Of a stretch of DNA of 64,000 nucleotides, positions 35,632 to 43,963 are shown piece after piece. Below the pieces are notes generated by a model, which saw only the letters and a program-made list of their open reading frames with translations, was not told the DNA's origin and made no database searches. Source of the stretch: Vibrio xiamenensis (GTDB lineage Bacteria; Pseudomonadota; Gammaproteobacteria; Enterobacterales; Vibrionaceae); NCBI RefSeq assembly GCF_900100015.1, contig NZ_FNDD01000002.1, forward strand, positions 248,001 through 312,000, given 5' to 3'. The translations under genes were made by a program, and so were the position numbers. Each line of letters starts with the position of its first letter. Position 1 is the first letter of the stretch.

Positions 35632-37029
35632 TTAATCCATATCAGGAGTAAACAAACCGCGCTTCATATAAAATTTCACCCACACCGCACCGATGAGACT
35701 GATCACAGCCAGTATTCCACCTGCGATGCTGTAGACCATTTGCGTCATTTCAGGCGACGGTGAGTTATTAAGCGCCACATACCCCATCGCGATAATGCCA
35801 ATGATTTGCGGCAATGGGAAAAATGGAGTGCGATACGGGCGCTCTTGATTAGGCAGGCGGCGGCGAAGCACCAGCACGTCAATATGTGCAACGATATAAG
35901 CCAACAACCAACTGGTGGTAGCGGCAATGACTAAAACGATTAGCGAGTCGATGTCCACCAGCATGAAAGGAATCGCGGTACACACTGCCATCATCACAAT
36001 CCCCACCCAAGGCGCGTTGTAACGGTTTTGCGCTTTAAGTTGTGGAAACGCCTGTTTTTGCATTGCCATGCCGTGAAGCATGCGTGGTACCGACGCCAAA
36101 ATGGTATTGATGGTGCTGCAAGTCGCGGCCAACGCCATGATGGTTGCGATCATCAAACCGCTTTGACCAAATACCGCACTAACATAATCCAAGTAAGGAA
36201 TCGGCGATTCGACCAAGGTGTCGACATTGAGATACAAACTGGCGCCGTAGGCGAAAGCGAGAAAAATCGCGAAGATCATAACTAAAGACAGATGCATCGC
36301 ACGAGGAATGTTTTTTCGCGGCTGCTCCACTTCGTTGACCATCGGACAGATAAACTCAACGCCAACCATCATCCACATCGCCAGCGCAATCAAACCGATA
36401 AAGCTGCCGTCAAGCACGCCGCCAAAGCTCCAATCAACACTTTGAGTCAAAGTTGGGTGCGGCTCGCTTACACCCGTGATTGCCGCAAGTCCAACAATGA
36501 TCAGCGCACTCACCAAAATAAACGCCAACAGATTTTGCACTTTGGCAAACACGTCAGCGCCGATAAGGTTGGTGACCATCAACACGCCCAAAATCGCCAG
36601 AGGAACCACTTTGGCGGGAAACACACCGGGAAGCAGTTCACCAAGCATAGCGTCGACCAAAAACATCTCCACCGGCAGCGCTAATACCGCGACCACTACG
36701 TAACCGGAAAACACCGAAACAATCGCAGGAAAGTGGCCAATGGCCTTTTGCGTATAGGTAGCCAGTGTCCCCTCTTGCGGAAACATCAGCGACAATTCTG
36801 CAAAACTCATGGCATTAAACTGCGCCAAAATAAACGCCGCGAACATGGCAGCGATAAACGCCATGCCGCCAATCCCTATGCCTTGGGTCGCTGAGATCAT
36901 TGCGCCTTGGACAATCACCAATCCGATACAGATGGCCATCATGGTTGCCAAGCCCATTTTTCGCGCTGGTTGGTTAGTTGCTGATCCTTCAGCGCGACTG
37001 ATTTGTTCTGATTGTACTAAATCACTCAT
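35632..37029 (-). CDS. APC-family amino acid/amine permease
   Basis: A 465-residue inner-membrane transporter with about 12 membrane segments. Seen: early IGLVIVQGAMISATQGIGIG (the unwound TM1 region of the family), FAELSLMFPQEGTLATYTQK, MVGVEFICPMVNEVEQPRKN, and IPRAMHLSL. AAGGA lies upstream of the ATG. It is the last gene of a leftward operon with an ornithine-cyclodeaminase-like protein, a Rid protein and an FAD oxidase, so it most likely imports their substrate, an amino acid, amine or opine. Confidence 0.88.
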   Translation of the reverse strand: MSDLVQSEQISRAEGSATNQPARKMGLATMMAICIGLVIVQGAMISATQGIGIGGMAFIAAMFAAFILAQFNAMSFAELSLMFPQEGTLATYTQKAIGHFPAIVSVFSGYVVVAVLALPVEMFLVDAMLGELLPGVFPAKVVPLAILGVLMVTNLIGADVFAKVQNLLAFILVSALIIVGLAAITGVSEPHPTLTQSVDWSFGGVLDGSFIGLIALAMWMMVGVEFICPMVNEVEQPRKNIPRAMHLSLVMIFAIFLAFAYGASLYLNVDTLVESPIPYLDYVSAVFGQSGLMIATIMALAATCSTINTILASVPRMLHGMAMQKQAFPQLKAQNRYNAPWVGIVMMAVCTAIPFMLVDIDSLIVLVIAATTSWLLAYIVAHIDVLVLRRRLPNQERPYRTPFFPLPQIIGIIAMGYVALNNSPSPEMTQMVYSIAGGILAVISLIGAVWVKFYMKRGLFTPDMD

Positions 37030-37100
37030 TTTCTATTCCTTTTCTAACTAAACCAAATAGTTAACTAAAACCGTTATGTAAATAGTCTGTATGTCTGCAA

Positions 37101-38393
37101 TTACAGCCTTGCAAAGCGATACGGCGCTGGGTCAACCAAAGGCGCGCTGCCAGTGGCAAGATCTGCAGCCAGTTGCCCAGCCGCCGGCCCAGTGCCAAAA
37201 CCGTGTCCGGAGAAGCCAGTTGCAATGGTTAATCCAGGAATCGCATTTATGCGGTCAATCACCGGATTTGAGTCCGGCGTGACATCAATTAGCCCAGCCC
37301 ACGCCTCTTCGATTTCAGCCTGCTCAAACATCGGCCAGGCGTTTTTAAGATTGGTGAGCGCCTCGCTGTTTAAGCCAGCGTTATACGCAGGATCCATGGT
37401 GCGAATTTTTTCAAACGGCGAAGGTTTATGATGACTCCAGCGCCGCGCCAGTTTCAGGTCATCGACAAAATGCTTGCCAAGCTTGATACGTAAAAAACCA
37501 CGTTGATGACGAAGCTGATCAAGATAGCGATGACCGACGAGTAAGTGGTCGAGCGTAATCGGCGCATCCAAAGCACCGCGCTGAGTGATAATAAAGCCGC
37601 CATCTTGATGCTTACGAAACGAAAAATCCGGTGCGCCGACCGCGATATCGGTCGGTCCTTGCATCGGCTTGGTGCGCAAAACCGAGCAAATCAAAGGCAA
37701 GGTTGGTAGAGAAACGCCGTGTTGGGATAAAAAGCGTCTTGACCAAGCGCCGCCAGCCAGCAGCACTTGTTCACAGGTGATTTCGCCCTGCTCCGTCACT
37801 ACGCCGCTCACTTTCCCTGCCGCCATCGACAAACCACGCACTGCGCAATTTTGGATGATAACCGCGCCTTTTTTCGCAGCCGCTTGCGCCATCGCGCTGG
37901 TTGCAAGTGCTGGCTCAGCGCGGCCATCCGATGGGGTATACACCGCTCCGACCCAATCGGTTTTTCCGCCGGGTACCAAAGAGCTGACTTCACGAGTTGA
38001 AAGTAGCTGACTGTCGAGTTCAAGCGCTTTCACCGACTCAAACCAGCTTTCGTGCGCTTGCATTTGCGCTTCGCTACGAGCAACAAACATAATGCCCGCC
38101 TGCTGATAACCAACGCGGCGACCAATCCGCTCTGGCATTTGTTGCCAAAGCTTATCGGCGGCCAAAGACAAAGGCACATCTTCAGCAACACGGCTGGTCT
38201 TGCGAATCCAACCTAGATTTCGCGATGATTGCTCTCCAGCAACGTGACCTTTTTCGATCAATACCACTGGAATATTGCGCTCAGCCAGAGTTAGCGCAGC
38301 GCTCACACCGACAATGCCGCCACCAATAATCACCACTTGCGTTGATTTCGGCAGCAAACTCTCAGTGGTAAAACGCTCTAATGTCTTGGTCAT
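37101..38393 (-). CDS. FAD-dependent amine/amino-acid oxidase (DAO family)
   Basis: A 430-residue flavoprotein. Seen: Rossmann motif VVIIGGGIVGVSAALTLAER at residues about 19-38, then GEQSSRNLGWIRKTSR, and the C-terminal GLTIATGFSGHGFGTGPAAG. AAGGA lies 8 bases before the ATG. It sits 34 bases after the Rid gene, and a Rid protein would remove the reactive imine or enamine that such an oxidase makes. It differs clearly from the two PuuB-like oxidases. Substrate unknown: D-amino acid, N-substituted amino acid (opine) or biogenic amine. Confidence 0.87.
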   Translation of the reverse strand: MTKTLERFTTESLLPKSTQVVIIGGGIVGVSAALTLAERNIPVVLIEKGHVAGEQSSRNLGWIRKTSRVAEDVPLSLAADKLWQQMPERIGRRVGYQQAGIMFVARSEAQMQAHESWFESVKALELDSQLLSTREVSSLVPGGKTDWVGAVYTPSDGRAEPALATSAMAQAAAKKGAVIIQNCAVRGLSMAAGKVSGVVTEQGEITCEQVLLAGGAWSRRFLSQHGVSLPTLPLICSVLRTKPMQGPTDIAVGAPDFSFRKHQDGGFIITQRGALDAPITLDHLLVGHRYLDQLRHQRGFLRIKLGKHFVDDLKLARRWSHHKPSPFEKIRTMDPAYNAGLNSEALTNLKNAWPMFEQAEIEEAWAGLIDVTPDSNPVIDRINAIPGLTIATGFSGHGFGTGPAAGQLAADLATGSAPLVDPAPYRFARL

Positions 38394-38427
38394 TCTTTCG
38401 TTCCTTGAAATACAACTGGGCTTGAAC

Positions 38428-38844
38428 TTAAGCCATCACATACTCAGTGCCGCTAGCGGCTGCGCCGCGATAAGCGGTGACTTCAATTTCAACTTTGTAA
38501 ACCGTGGAGCCCAGCGGCGGACAGGTCACTGTGGTCGTGGGATCAATGCCTTTAAATTTGGCGCCAAATAGCTCCATCACGGGTGCAACATCGGCTGGGT
38601 CCTGAATAAAAACTCGCGTGCTGACCACATCGGCTAATGACGCATCGACCGCTTTTAGCCCGCGTTCGATATTGCTAAATACTTGTTCGGTCTGCTCAAA
38701 CAGATCCTCTGAAATCTGCTTCGTGTCAGGATTGCGCCCTGCGGTATTGGAGACGAAAATCCAATTATCAACCGCGACAACGCGCGAATAACTGCCGCTC
38801 TGTTCAAATGCAGAGCCGGTTTTGACTTTAACGATTTGAGTCAT
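38428..38844 (-). CDS. RidA/YjgF/YER057c-family protein
   Basis: A 138-residue Rid-family protein, expected to form a trimer and hydrolyse enamine/imine intermediates or protect enzymes from them. Seen: RVVAVDNWIFVSNTAGRN, VFSNIERGLKAVDASLADVV and the C-terminal YKVEIEVTAYRG. In the place of the catalytic Arg of true RidA (VAR in SCVEVARLP) this protein seems to have a Pro (CPPLG), suggesting an Rid4-7-type member with altered or no deaminase activity. This alignment was by eye. Lies between the cyclodeaminase-like and oxidase genes. Confidence 0.87.
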   Translation of the reverse strand: MTQIVKVKTGSAFEQSGSYSRVVAVDNWIFVSNTAGRNPDTKQISEDLFEQTEQVFSNIERGLKAVDASLADVVSTRVFIQDPADVAPVMELFGAKFKGIDPTTTVTCPPLGSTVYKVEIEVTAYRGAAASGTEYVMA

Positions 38845-38936
38845 GATGTACTGCCTTTAGAAAAGCAAAGGCGCGATGGCCTTTCGCTTTAGATATTTAG
38901 ATAAAAGGGTTCAATGGGTTAATCAATGCCACGGCT

Positions 38937-40076
38937 TTAACTTAAAACCGGGGTATCCCACAGGTTCAATTTGACGCCAATGCCTTTTTCTAGCGCGTTG
39001 CGATACACAACCGTCCCCCACGCCACATCCTCAACCGGTAAACCACCGACGGACAAAATGATGATCTCTTCATCGTTTTGGCGACCCACCGTATCACCAG
39101 CGACAATCGCACCTAAGTCTTGTAACTCGGCTTTGTCCATCAGGCCTTGCTCGATCATGTCCATAAAGCGCACGCCGATGATCGGAATATAGTTGTGCGC
39201 CGGTTTTGGCACTTCTTCAAACCACGCTTCGTAGAGACCAATGCTGTCCGCCACTTTACGCACATCCGATGTTTCCATGGCGGCGTCCAAACGGCAGTAA
39301 GCTGGCATGGCTAAAAACGCCCCTGCTTTCACCCACTCTCGTTTCACTTCAGGATAGGTTGACGGGTCGCCGGTTTCGCCGGAGTTACAGTAAGTGACGA
39401 TGTCACTATCGCGTACCACTTCCTCGATAGAATCAACGATTTGAATTGTGGTGACTTGCGGATAAGTCGCACTTAACCAAGTGATAAAGGAATCGAGGCT
39501 TTTTTGACCACGACCTTTGACTTTAACGGTATCAATCTGCGGACACGCGGCGATAAATGCGGCTACCGAGGTTTTACCCATTACGCCAGGGCCAAGCACA
39601 CCGATAACTTTTGAATCTTTACGTGCCAAATGTTTAGCGCCAACACCTGGGACCGCGCCAGTACGATAAGCGGAAAGCAAGTTAGCTGACATATGCGCCA
39701 GCGGCGCGCCAGTTTCAACATCGTTTAAAGTAAACATCAGGATTGAGCGCGGCAGGCCTTTTTCGCGGTTGGCGATATTGGAGCCATACCACTTAACGCC
39801 GCAGGTCTGAAAATCACCGCCCAAATAGGCTGGCATCGCCATCAAACGGCGGTCCGCGGTCGGTTTTGGCATAGTGGCAAATGGCGACTCTTCAGGGAAA
39901 GTGATCATTGCGCCATGGGAATCACTGTTTGGTCCAGCCATACGATAATCGCCATGGTGTAGTAGCGCGAACATCTGTTCCATGGTGTCAACGCATTGCG
40001 CCATGTCGGTTACGCCCGCTTTAATCATGTCTTGTTCTGAAAGGTAAATGAAATCGATTTTAGTGCTGTCTGACAT
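38937..40076 (-). CDS. Ornithine cyclodeaminase/mu-crystallin family protein
   Basis: A 379-residue NAD(P)-binding protein. Seen: substrate-site CGVKWYGSN with the family Lys, KGLPRSILMF, SAYRTGAVPGVGAKHLA, and the Rossmann motif VIGVLGPGVMGKTSVAAF. The family includes ornithine cyclodeaminase, alanine dehydrogenase and imine reductases. To my recollection this longer subgroup is labelled tyramine oxidase subunit B in some databases; that is from memory and not proof of activity. First gene of the four-gene leftward operon, GAGG before the ATG, divergent from an AraC regulator. Confidence 0.85.
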   Translation of the reverse strand: MSDSTKIDFIYLSEQDMIKAGVTDMAQCVDTMEQMFALLHHGDYRMAGPNSDSHGAMITFPEESPFATMPKPTADRRLMAMPAYLGGDFQTCGVKWYGSNIANREKGLPRSILMFTLNDVETGAPLAHMSANLLSAYRTGAVPGVGAKHLARKDSKVIGVLGPGVMGKTSVAAFIAACPQIDTVKVKGRGQKSLDSFITWLSATYPQVTTIQIVDSIEEVVRDSDIVTYCNSGETGDPSTYPEVKREWVKAGAFLAMPAYCRLDAAMETSDVRKVADSIGLYEAWFEEVPKPAHNYIPIIGVRFMDMIEQGLMDKAELQDLGAIVAGDTVGRQNDEEIIILSVGGLPVEDVAWGTVVYRNALEKGIGVKLNLWDTPVLS

Positions 40077-40171
40077 ACTTTCGCCTCTATCCTTTGGGTG
40101 AATTTAAGCCGCGTTCTCCAATGACTTTCTATGCAAAAAGCCTTGCGGTGAATTGATAGTAAAGAGGTGAA

Positions 40172-40201
40172 AAATGTCTGTATTGAATTTTTGCGACATT
40201 T
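40172..40201. promoter_or_regulatory. Candidate AraC-family operator
   Basis: AAATGTC and GACATTT arms, 16 bases apart, about 100 bases from both the AraC start and the operon start. A dyad of this spacing suits a dimeric regulator. Confidence 0.4.
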
Positions 40202-40279
40202 GAAAAGTGTTTTTAAATTGGTGATTTTGGCATCACCTTTGCAGAAGGCTAAATATCATTCACTGCATGGATAGCAATA

Positions 40280-41113
40280 ATGACAGGTCTTTTACGTGCC
40301 CTTCCGGTCAGCGGAATTCGCTCCAAACAACCTTGGTTTGTCATGAGCGCGGCTAAGTATTCCACCCATATCAATTCGGCGAACCCGTTTGTTTCCCACT
40401 ATTACAGCTTTGAAGCCGACGGCCATCACCAACACCCGATTGCTATTCCAGACGGTTGTGTCGACCTGCTATTTGATTGCGACCAGAATGAACCCATCGC
40501 CCAAGTTTGCGGTACGGCTTTGCAAGCTAAAGAGATTCAATTTGAGCGTGGGCATCGCTATTTTGGCGTGCGCTTTTTACCTGGCTATATTCCCGATTTT
40601 CTCGATGTATCGGCCAAAGAAATCATTGATAACCAAATCGATTTTCTCGACATTATGCCGCGAGCCAAGCCAATTTTTGAGCAAGTCGTCGAGCAAACGG
40701 ATTTTGCTAAACAGGTGGCGATTGTGAGCCAATTTCTGCACGCGAAAAGCGCCTCGCGGTTATCCCCTCTAACCCGCCAGTTAGTGGGAAAAATTTGTCA
40801 GCAACAAGGCAACATTCAAATTCAACAACTTGAACGCTATAGCGGTTATTGCAGTCGCACCATCCAGCGTCAATTTCTAGCCGAAACCGGTCAAACACCT
40901 AAGGCATTTTGCCGTGCGATTCGCTGCCAGTCCGCGGTGTACAACATCAATCACAGCCCACAACTGGCATTTTCAGATTTAGCGAGCGAGCTAGGCTTTA
41001 GCGATCAATCACATTTTCTAAGGGAATTCAAAAAGTTAGTAAGCACAACTCCGCTTGAATATCAGCATCGCGTGCAACACAAAACCTATCTCGAGCGAAT
41101 TCACTGTTATTGA
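40280..41113 (+). CDS. AraC-family transcriptional regulator
   Basis: A 277-residue regulator. Seen: an N-terminal domain with YYSFEADGHHQHPIAIPDGC (resembling the N-terminal domain of many AraC-like effector-sensing proteins), and a C-terminal double helix-turn-helix (about residues 180-265) with QLERYSGYCSRTIQRQFLAE and FSDLASELGFSDQSHFLREF, the canonical second-HTH signature. The start at 40280 has GGA about 8 bases upstream; the ATG at 40343 is possible but has no ribosome site. Divergent from the amine/opine operon, which it probably activates. Confidence 0.87.
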   Translation: MTGLLRALPVSGIRSKQPWFVMSAAKYSTHINSANPFVSHYYSFEADGHHQHPIAIPDGCVDLLFDCDQNEPIAQVCGTALQAKEIQFERGHRYFGVRFLPGYIPDFLDVSAKEIIDNQIDFLDIMPRAKPIFEQVVEQTDFAKQVAIVSQFLHAKSASRLSPLTRQLVGKICQQQGNIQIQQLERYSGYCSRTIQRQFLAETGQTPKAFCRAIRCQSAVYNINHSPQLAFSDLASELGFSDQSHFLREFKKLVSTTPLEYQHRVQHKTYLERIHCY

Positions 41114-41136
41114 CCCAAATTGGTTCAAAAATAAGA

Positions 41137-41168
41137 AAACGCACTTTAGCAGTGCGTTTGCTAGTTTT
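41137..41168 (+). terminator. Terminator of AraC gene
   Basis: AAACGCACT-ttagc-AGTGCGTTT followed by GCTAGTTTTT. Confidence 0.88.
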
Positions 41169-41269
41169 TATCTCGCGCCGAATTGAGTTAATTCATCGTA
41201 GTCATAATGTTAATACTTAGATCCATTTCACATAATTAGCAACGAAGTTCGCTGATTGTCGTTCACTAT

Positions 41270-41404
41270 TTGGCAAACAATTGGCTTATATCTTTAAACG
41301 CTTTAACCCAAATTGCCTCCCTACCTGAGCTAACACGCTGTATTGTGGAGTTAACTTCAGGTTCGACACCCACCGAACAAGCCGTTAAAGCGCTTATCGA
41401 GTAA
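41270..41404 (+). pseudogene. Possible 3' gene remnant, 44 codons
   Basis: An open frame on the plus strand, without an ATG or ribosome site, has a natural-looking amphipathic composition (ALTQIASLPELTRCIVELTS, then STPTEQAVKALIE) and stops 15 bases before a strong terminator hairpin. That is what the tail of a decayed gene would look like. I do not recognise the family. The rest of 41169-41577 is AT-rich with nothing else I can support. Confidence 0.25.
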
Positions 41405-41418
41405 CCTTCAAATACATT

Positions 41419-41440
41419 CGCTCCCTCACAGGGAGCGTTT
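41419..41440 (+). terminator. Orphan terminator hairpin
   Basis: CGCTCCC-tcaca-GGGAGCG followed by TTT, with no intact gene directly before it on the plus strand. Confidence 0.6.
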
Positions 41441-41577
41441 AAGTTCACTAAATACTATTTAACCAACCACTGCCTAAAAATTGGTCTCTTGTTACGATAT
41501 AAAAAATCATCCCTTTCTCAAACCAAGCCTTTTTATACTTGCTAATGACCTATCTCAATGAGCACAAGGAACGAGTG

Positions 41578-42507
41578 ATGAGCGCAATCGTAGGCACCAC
41601 CAACATTGATGGCACAGGCAGCGCGTCCAATCTTACTGCCGAAAACGGCGAAGTACTGGATCTGACCTTTGGCTTCACAGGGTCTTACATGGGAGATATC
41701 CAAACCAGACAGCAAGGGCTAGTCGAAATCTATGATTCTTGGGATCACTATGGCATAGGTGAAGATCGCATAGAAAATATCGGCGAGTGGAATCAACAAG
41801 GAGTAAAAGAACTCTATATCGATTCGTCAGCCGGTTTTGGTGGCAATCAATATGGCACGTTAACCCTAAAAAACTTTGTCGATCTCTATTTGGAGTTAAG
41901 TAGTGATCTTAGCGAACCTGGTTGGGCAAGTAGTGATATAAATATTTATGATATCAAGCGAGGAGAAATAGACTTATCTTCTCTTGAAGGCGAAAGCGAT
42001 GTTTATATCGAGGTATACAGCAACAGTGCGAGTTGGAGCAATCTATTTACAATCACGGGCAGTGAACAAAGCGACTACCTGACCATGCAAGCTGTCGCTG
42101 GTACCCGCTGGACCGAATTTAACATTGATTTAAGTGCGGGAGATGATAGTTTCAAATGCATCCTTGCTGGAGCGGAGTCGAGCAGTCAATTGCGCTATGT
42201 CGACGGTGGTGACGGCAGCGATACTCTCACCGCAACCCACATCAATGATATTGATTTTGAGAACTTTGAAACGCTGGTCAATGCCAGTATAAGCACTCAA
42301 ACGCTAAACATCGATCAGCAGCTATTGGCCAACAACGCCAGCGCTAACAATGGGTTGTGGTTGGATGGTTTTAATATCGAGTTTAGCGATGAATTTGATG
42401 ATATTGATGTTTCAACGCTCGCGACAGGAGAGTATAAAATCGTTGCAACGTACGACGATGAACAGTACCTGCTCTATTCGGACACAGTGCCAACCGAACT
42501 TGTTTAA
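41578..42507 (+). CDS. RTX-like acidic repeat protein, one repeat
   Basis: A 309-residue acidic protein, paralogue of the one at 31814-33844. Shared blocks in the same order: the N-terminal IVGTTNIDGTGSASNLTAEN, ENIGEW, KNFVDLYLEL, RGEIDLSSLEGESDVYIEVY, SWSNLF, RWTEFNIDLSAGDDSF, the RTX-like VDGGDGSDTL, DFENFE, and LLANNASANNGL. It has only one repeat and ends soon after it. No signal peptide or membrane segment. The ATG at 41578 has AAGGA 8 bases upstream; an upstream start at 41539 would add a tail not shared with the paralogue. Possibly type I secreted; function unknown. Confidence 0.72.
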   Translation: MSAIVGTTNIDGTGSASNLTAENGEVLDLTFGFTGSYMGDIQTRQQGLVEIYDSWDHYGIGEDRIENIGEWNQQGVKELYIDSSAGFGGNQYGTLTLKNFVDLYLELSSDLSEPGWASSDINIYDIKRGEIDLSSLEGESDVYIEVYSNSASWSNLFTITGSEQSDYLTMQAVAGTRWTEFNIDLSAGDDSFKCILAGAESSSQLRYVDGGDGSDTLTATHINDIDFENFETLVNASISTQTLNIDQQLLANNASANNGLWLDGFNIEFSDEFDDIDVSTLATGEYKIVATYDDEQYLLYSDTVPTELV

Positions 42508-42556
42508 AACACTTTGAGATTCAGAGCAACTTTGCCTTGAGCAAGATTTAACATAG

Positions 42557-42600
42557 AAAAGCCTGCGGTGAGTTTATAGAGTCGCTCAGCGCAGGCTTTT
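42557..42600. terminator. Long bidirectional terminator
   Basis: AAAAGCCTGCG and CGCAGGCTTTT arms with further inner pairing, between the convergent repeat-protein and oxidase genes. Confidence 0.85.
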
Positions 42601-42636
42601 GCTTTGGTCGTTAATTTTTTACCTTGTTGTTGGCGA

Positions 42637-43914
42637 CTACAAAATATCCCGTAGGCGGTAGTAGCTCATCGCCAGTACAAGCGCTGGTGTGCGCAGTAAG
42701 CGTCCGCCGGGAAATGGCAGATGCGGAATGCGTTCAAACACATCTAACCGCTCAGCAGTGCCGGATACCGCTTCAGCCATGAGTTTGCCCGCAAGCCCAG
42801 TAGCAGCAATGCCGTGCCCCGAAAAACCTTGAGCGTAAAACACGTTGTCTTTGATACGGCCAAAGTACGGCGCGCGATTCATAGTAATGCCGACATAGCC
42901 GCCCCAAGCGTAGTCAATCTTGACGTTTTTCAATTGGGGAAAGACATCGACCATGCGTTTGCGCATCGTGCCTTCGATACTGCGCGGGTCGATACCAGAG
43001 TAACTGCAACGTCCACCAAACAACATGCGATGATCTGCCGAGCAGCGGAAATAGTCGAGCACAAAATTAATGTCGCACGCCGCGATGTTGTTTTTCATTA
43101 ACGAACCGGCAAGCGAAGGCTCCAATGGCTCAGAGGCGCAGATATAGGTGCCGACAGGCATCACTCGGCTTTCGAGTTTGAAGTCCAGCCCTTCCATATA
43201 GGCATTACAAGCTAGCACTACATAATCGGCGGTTACCTGTCCTTTGGCGGTAACAATTTTGGCTGGCGACCCGTGGTGGATCTTTTTGACTCGGCTGCCT
43301 TCATAAAACTCGACCCCGAGCGCTTTGGCCGCCGCAACCAAACCCAGAGTGTAATTGAGCGGATGTAAGTGACCACTATTGCGGTCAAACATACCAAAGC
43401 AGTAGCGCTCACTATCAATATTGTCGCGAACTTGCTGCTTATCCCATAGCTCAAGTGAACCATAGCCATATTTGTTCGCTAAGCTTTCATGCCACTGTTT
43501 GAGTTCCCGTTCGTGGCGCGCTTTGATCGCCAAATGCACCATACCATCGCGCCAATCGCAATCGATGTTGTAATCTTTGATGTAGCCTTTAGTGGTTTCC
43601 AGCGCTTCAACGGAAAGGTCCCACAGGGTTTTGGCATCAGGCGCGCCCACCAGCTTTTCCAAGCTGTCTTGTTCGCTCGCCCAGCCAAAAATGGCTTGGC
43701 CACCACTGCGCCCCGAAGCGCCCCAAGAGACTTTTTCTGCTTCGAGAACAATGACTTTGTAGCCTTTCTTAGCCAGCTCTAAGGCGGTTACGGTACCGGT
43801 AATACCAGCACCGATAACGCACACATCGGCGCTTTGCGCACCTTGTAGGGGTGGAAAATCAAAATCGTGGTTGGCACTGGCCGCGTAGTACGAATCAACG
43901 TGCGGTTGCTTCAT
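42637..43914 (-). CDS. PuuB-like FAD oxidase (second copy)
   Basis: A 425-residue DAO-family flavoprotein, paralogue of puuB at 6825-8102: CVIGAGITGTVTALELAKKG Rossmann motif, GASGRSGGQ, and VFYAQGFSGHGIAATGLAGK near the C-terminus. Expected to oxidise a gamma-glutamylated polyamine. It follows the second PuuA-like gene by 49 bases in a leftward two-gene operon, which suggests the pair handles one specific polyamine, as paralogous PauA/PauB sets do in Pseudomonas. Which polyamine cannot be told. Confidence 0.88.
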   Translation of the reverse strand: MKQPHVDSYYAASANHDFDFPPLQGAQSADVCVIGAGITGTVTALELAKKGYKVIVLEAEKVSWGASGRSGGQAIFGWASEQDSLEKLVGAPDAKTLWDLSVEALETTKGYIKDYNIDCDWRDGMVHLAIKARHERELKQWHESLANKYGYGSLELWDKQQVRDNIDSERYCFGMFDRNSGHLHPLNYTLGLVAAAKALGVEFYEGSRVKKIHHGSPAKIVTAKGQVTADYVVLACNAYMEGLDFKLESRVMPVGTYICASEPLEPSLAGSLMKNNIAACDINFVLDYFRCSADHRMLFGGRCSYSGIDPRSIEGTMRKRMVDVFPQLKNVKIDYAWGGYVGITMNRAPYFGRIKDNVFYAQGFSGHGIAATGLAGKLMAEAVSGTAERLDVFERIPHLPFPGGRLLRTPALVLAMSYYRLRDIL

Positions 43915-43963
43915 GGTTGGTTATCCTTAACATCTAAATAAAATCCTTTTATTTAACGACTTA

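Noticed and set aside
41266-41448. 60-codon minus-strand open frame after the AraC gene
   Set aside because: It spans the terminator hairpin at 41419-41440 and has no ribosome site; the plus-strand remnant looks more natural.
31814-42507. Idea that the region between the two acidic repeat proteins is a mobile element
   Set aside because: No integrase, transposase, tRNA edge or flanking direct repeats are visible, and the genes between have the same base and codon character as the rest of the window.
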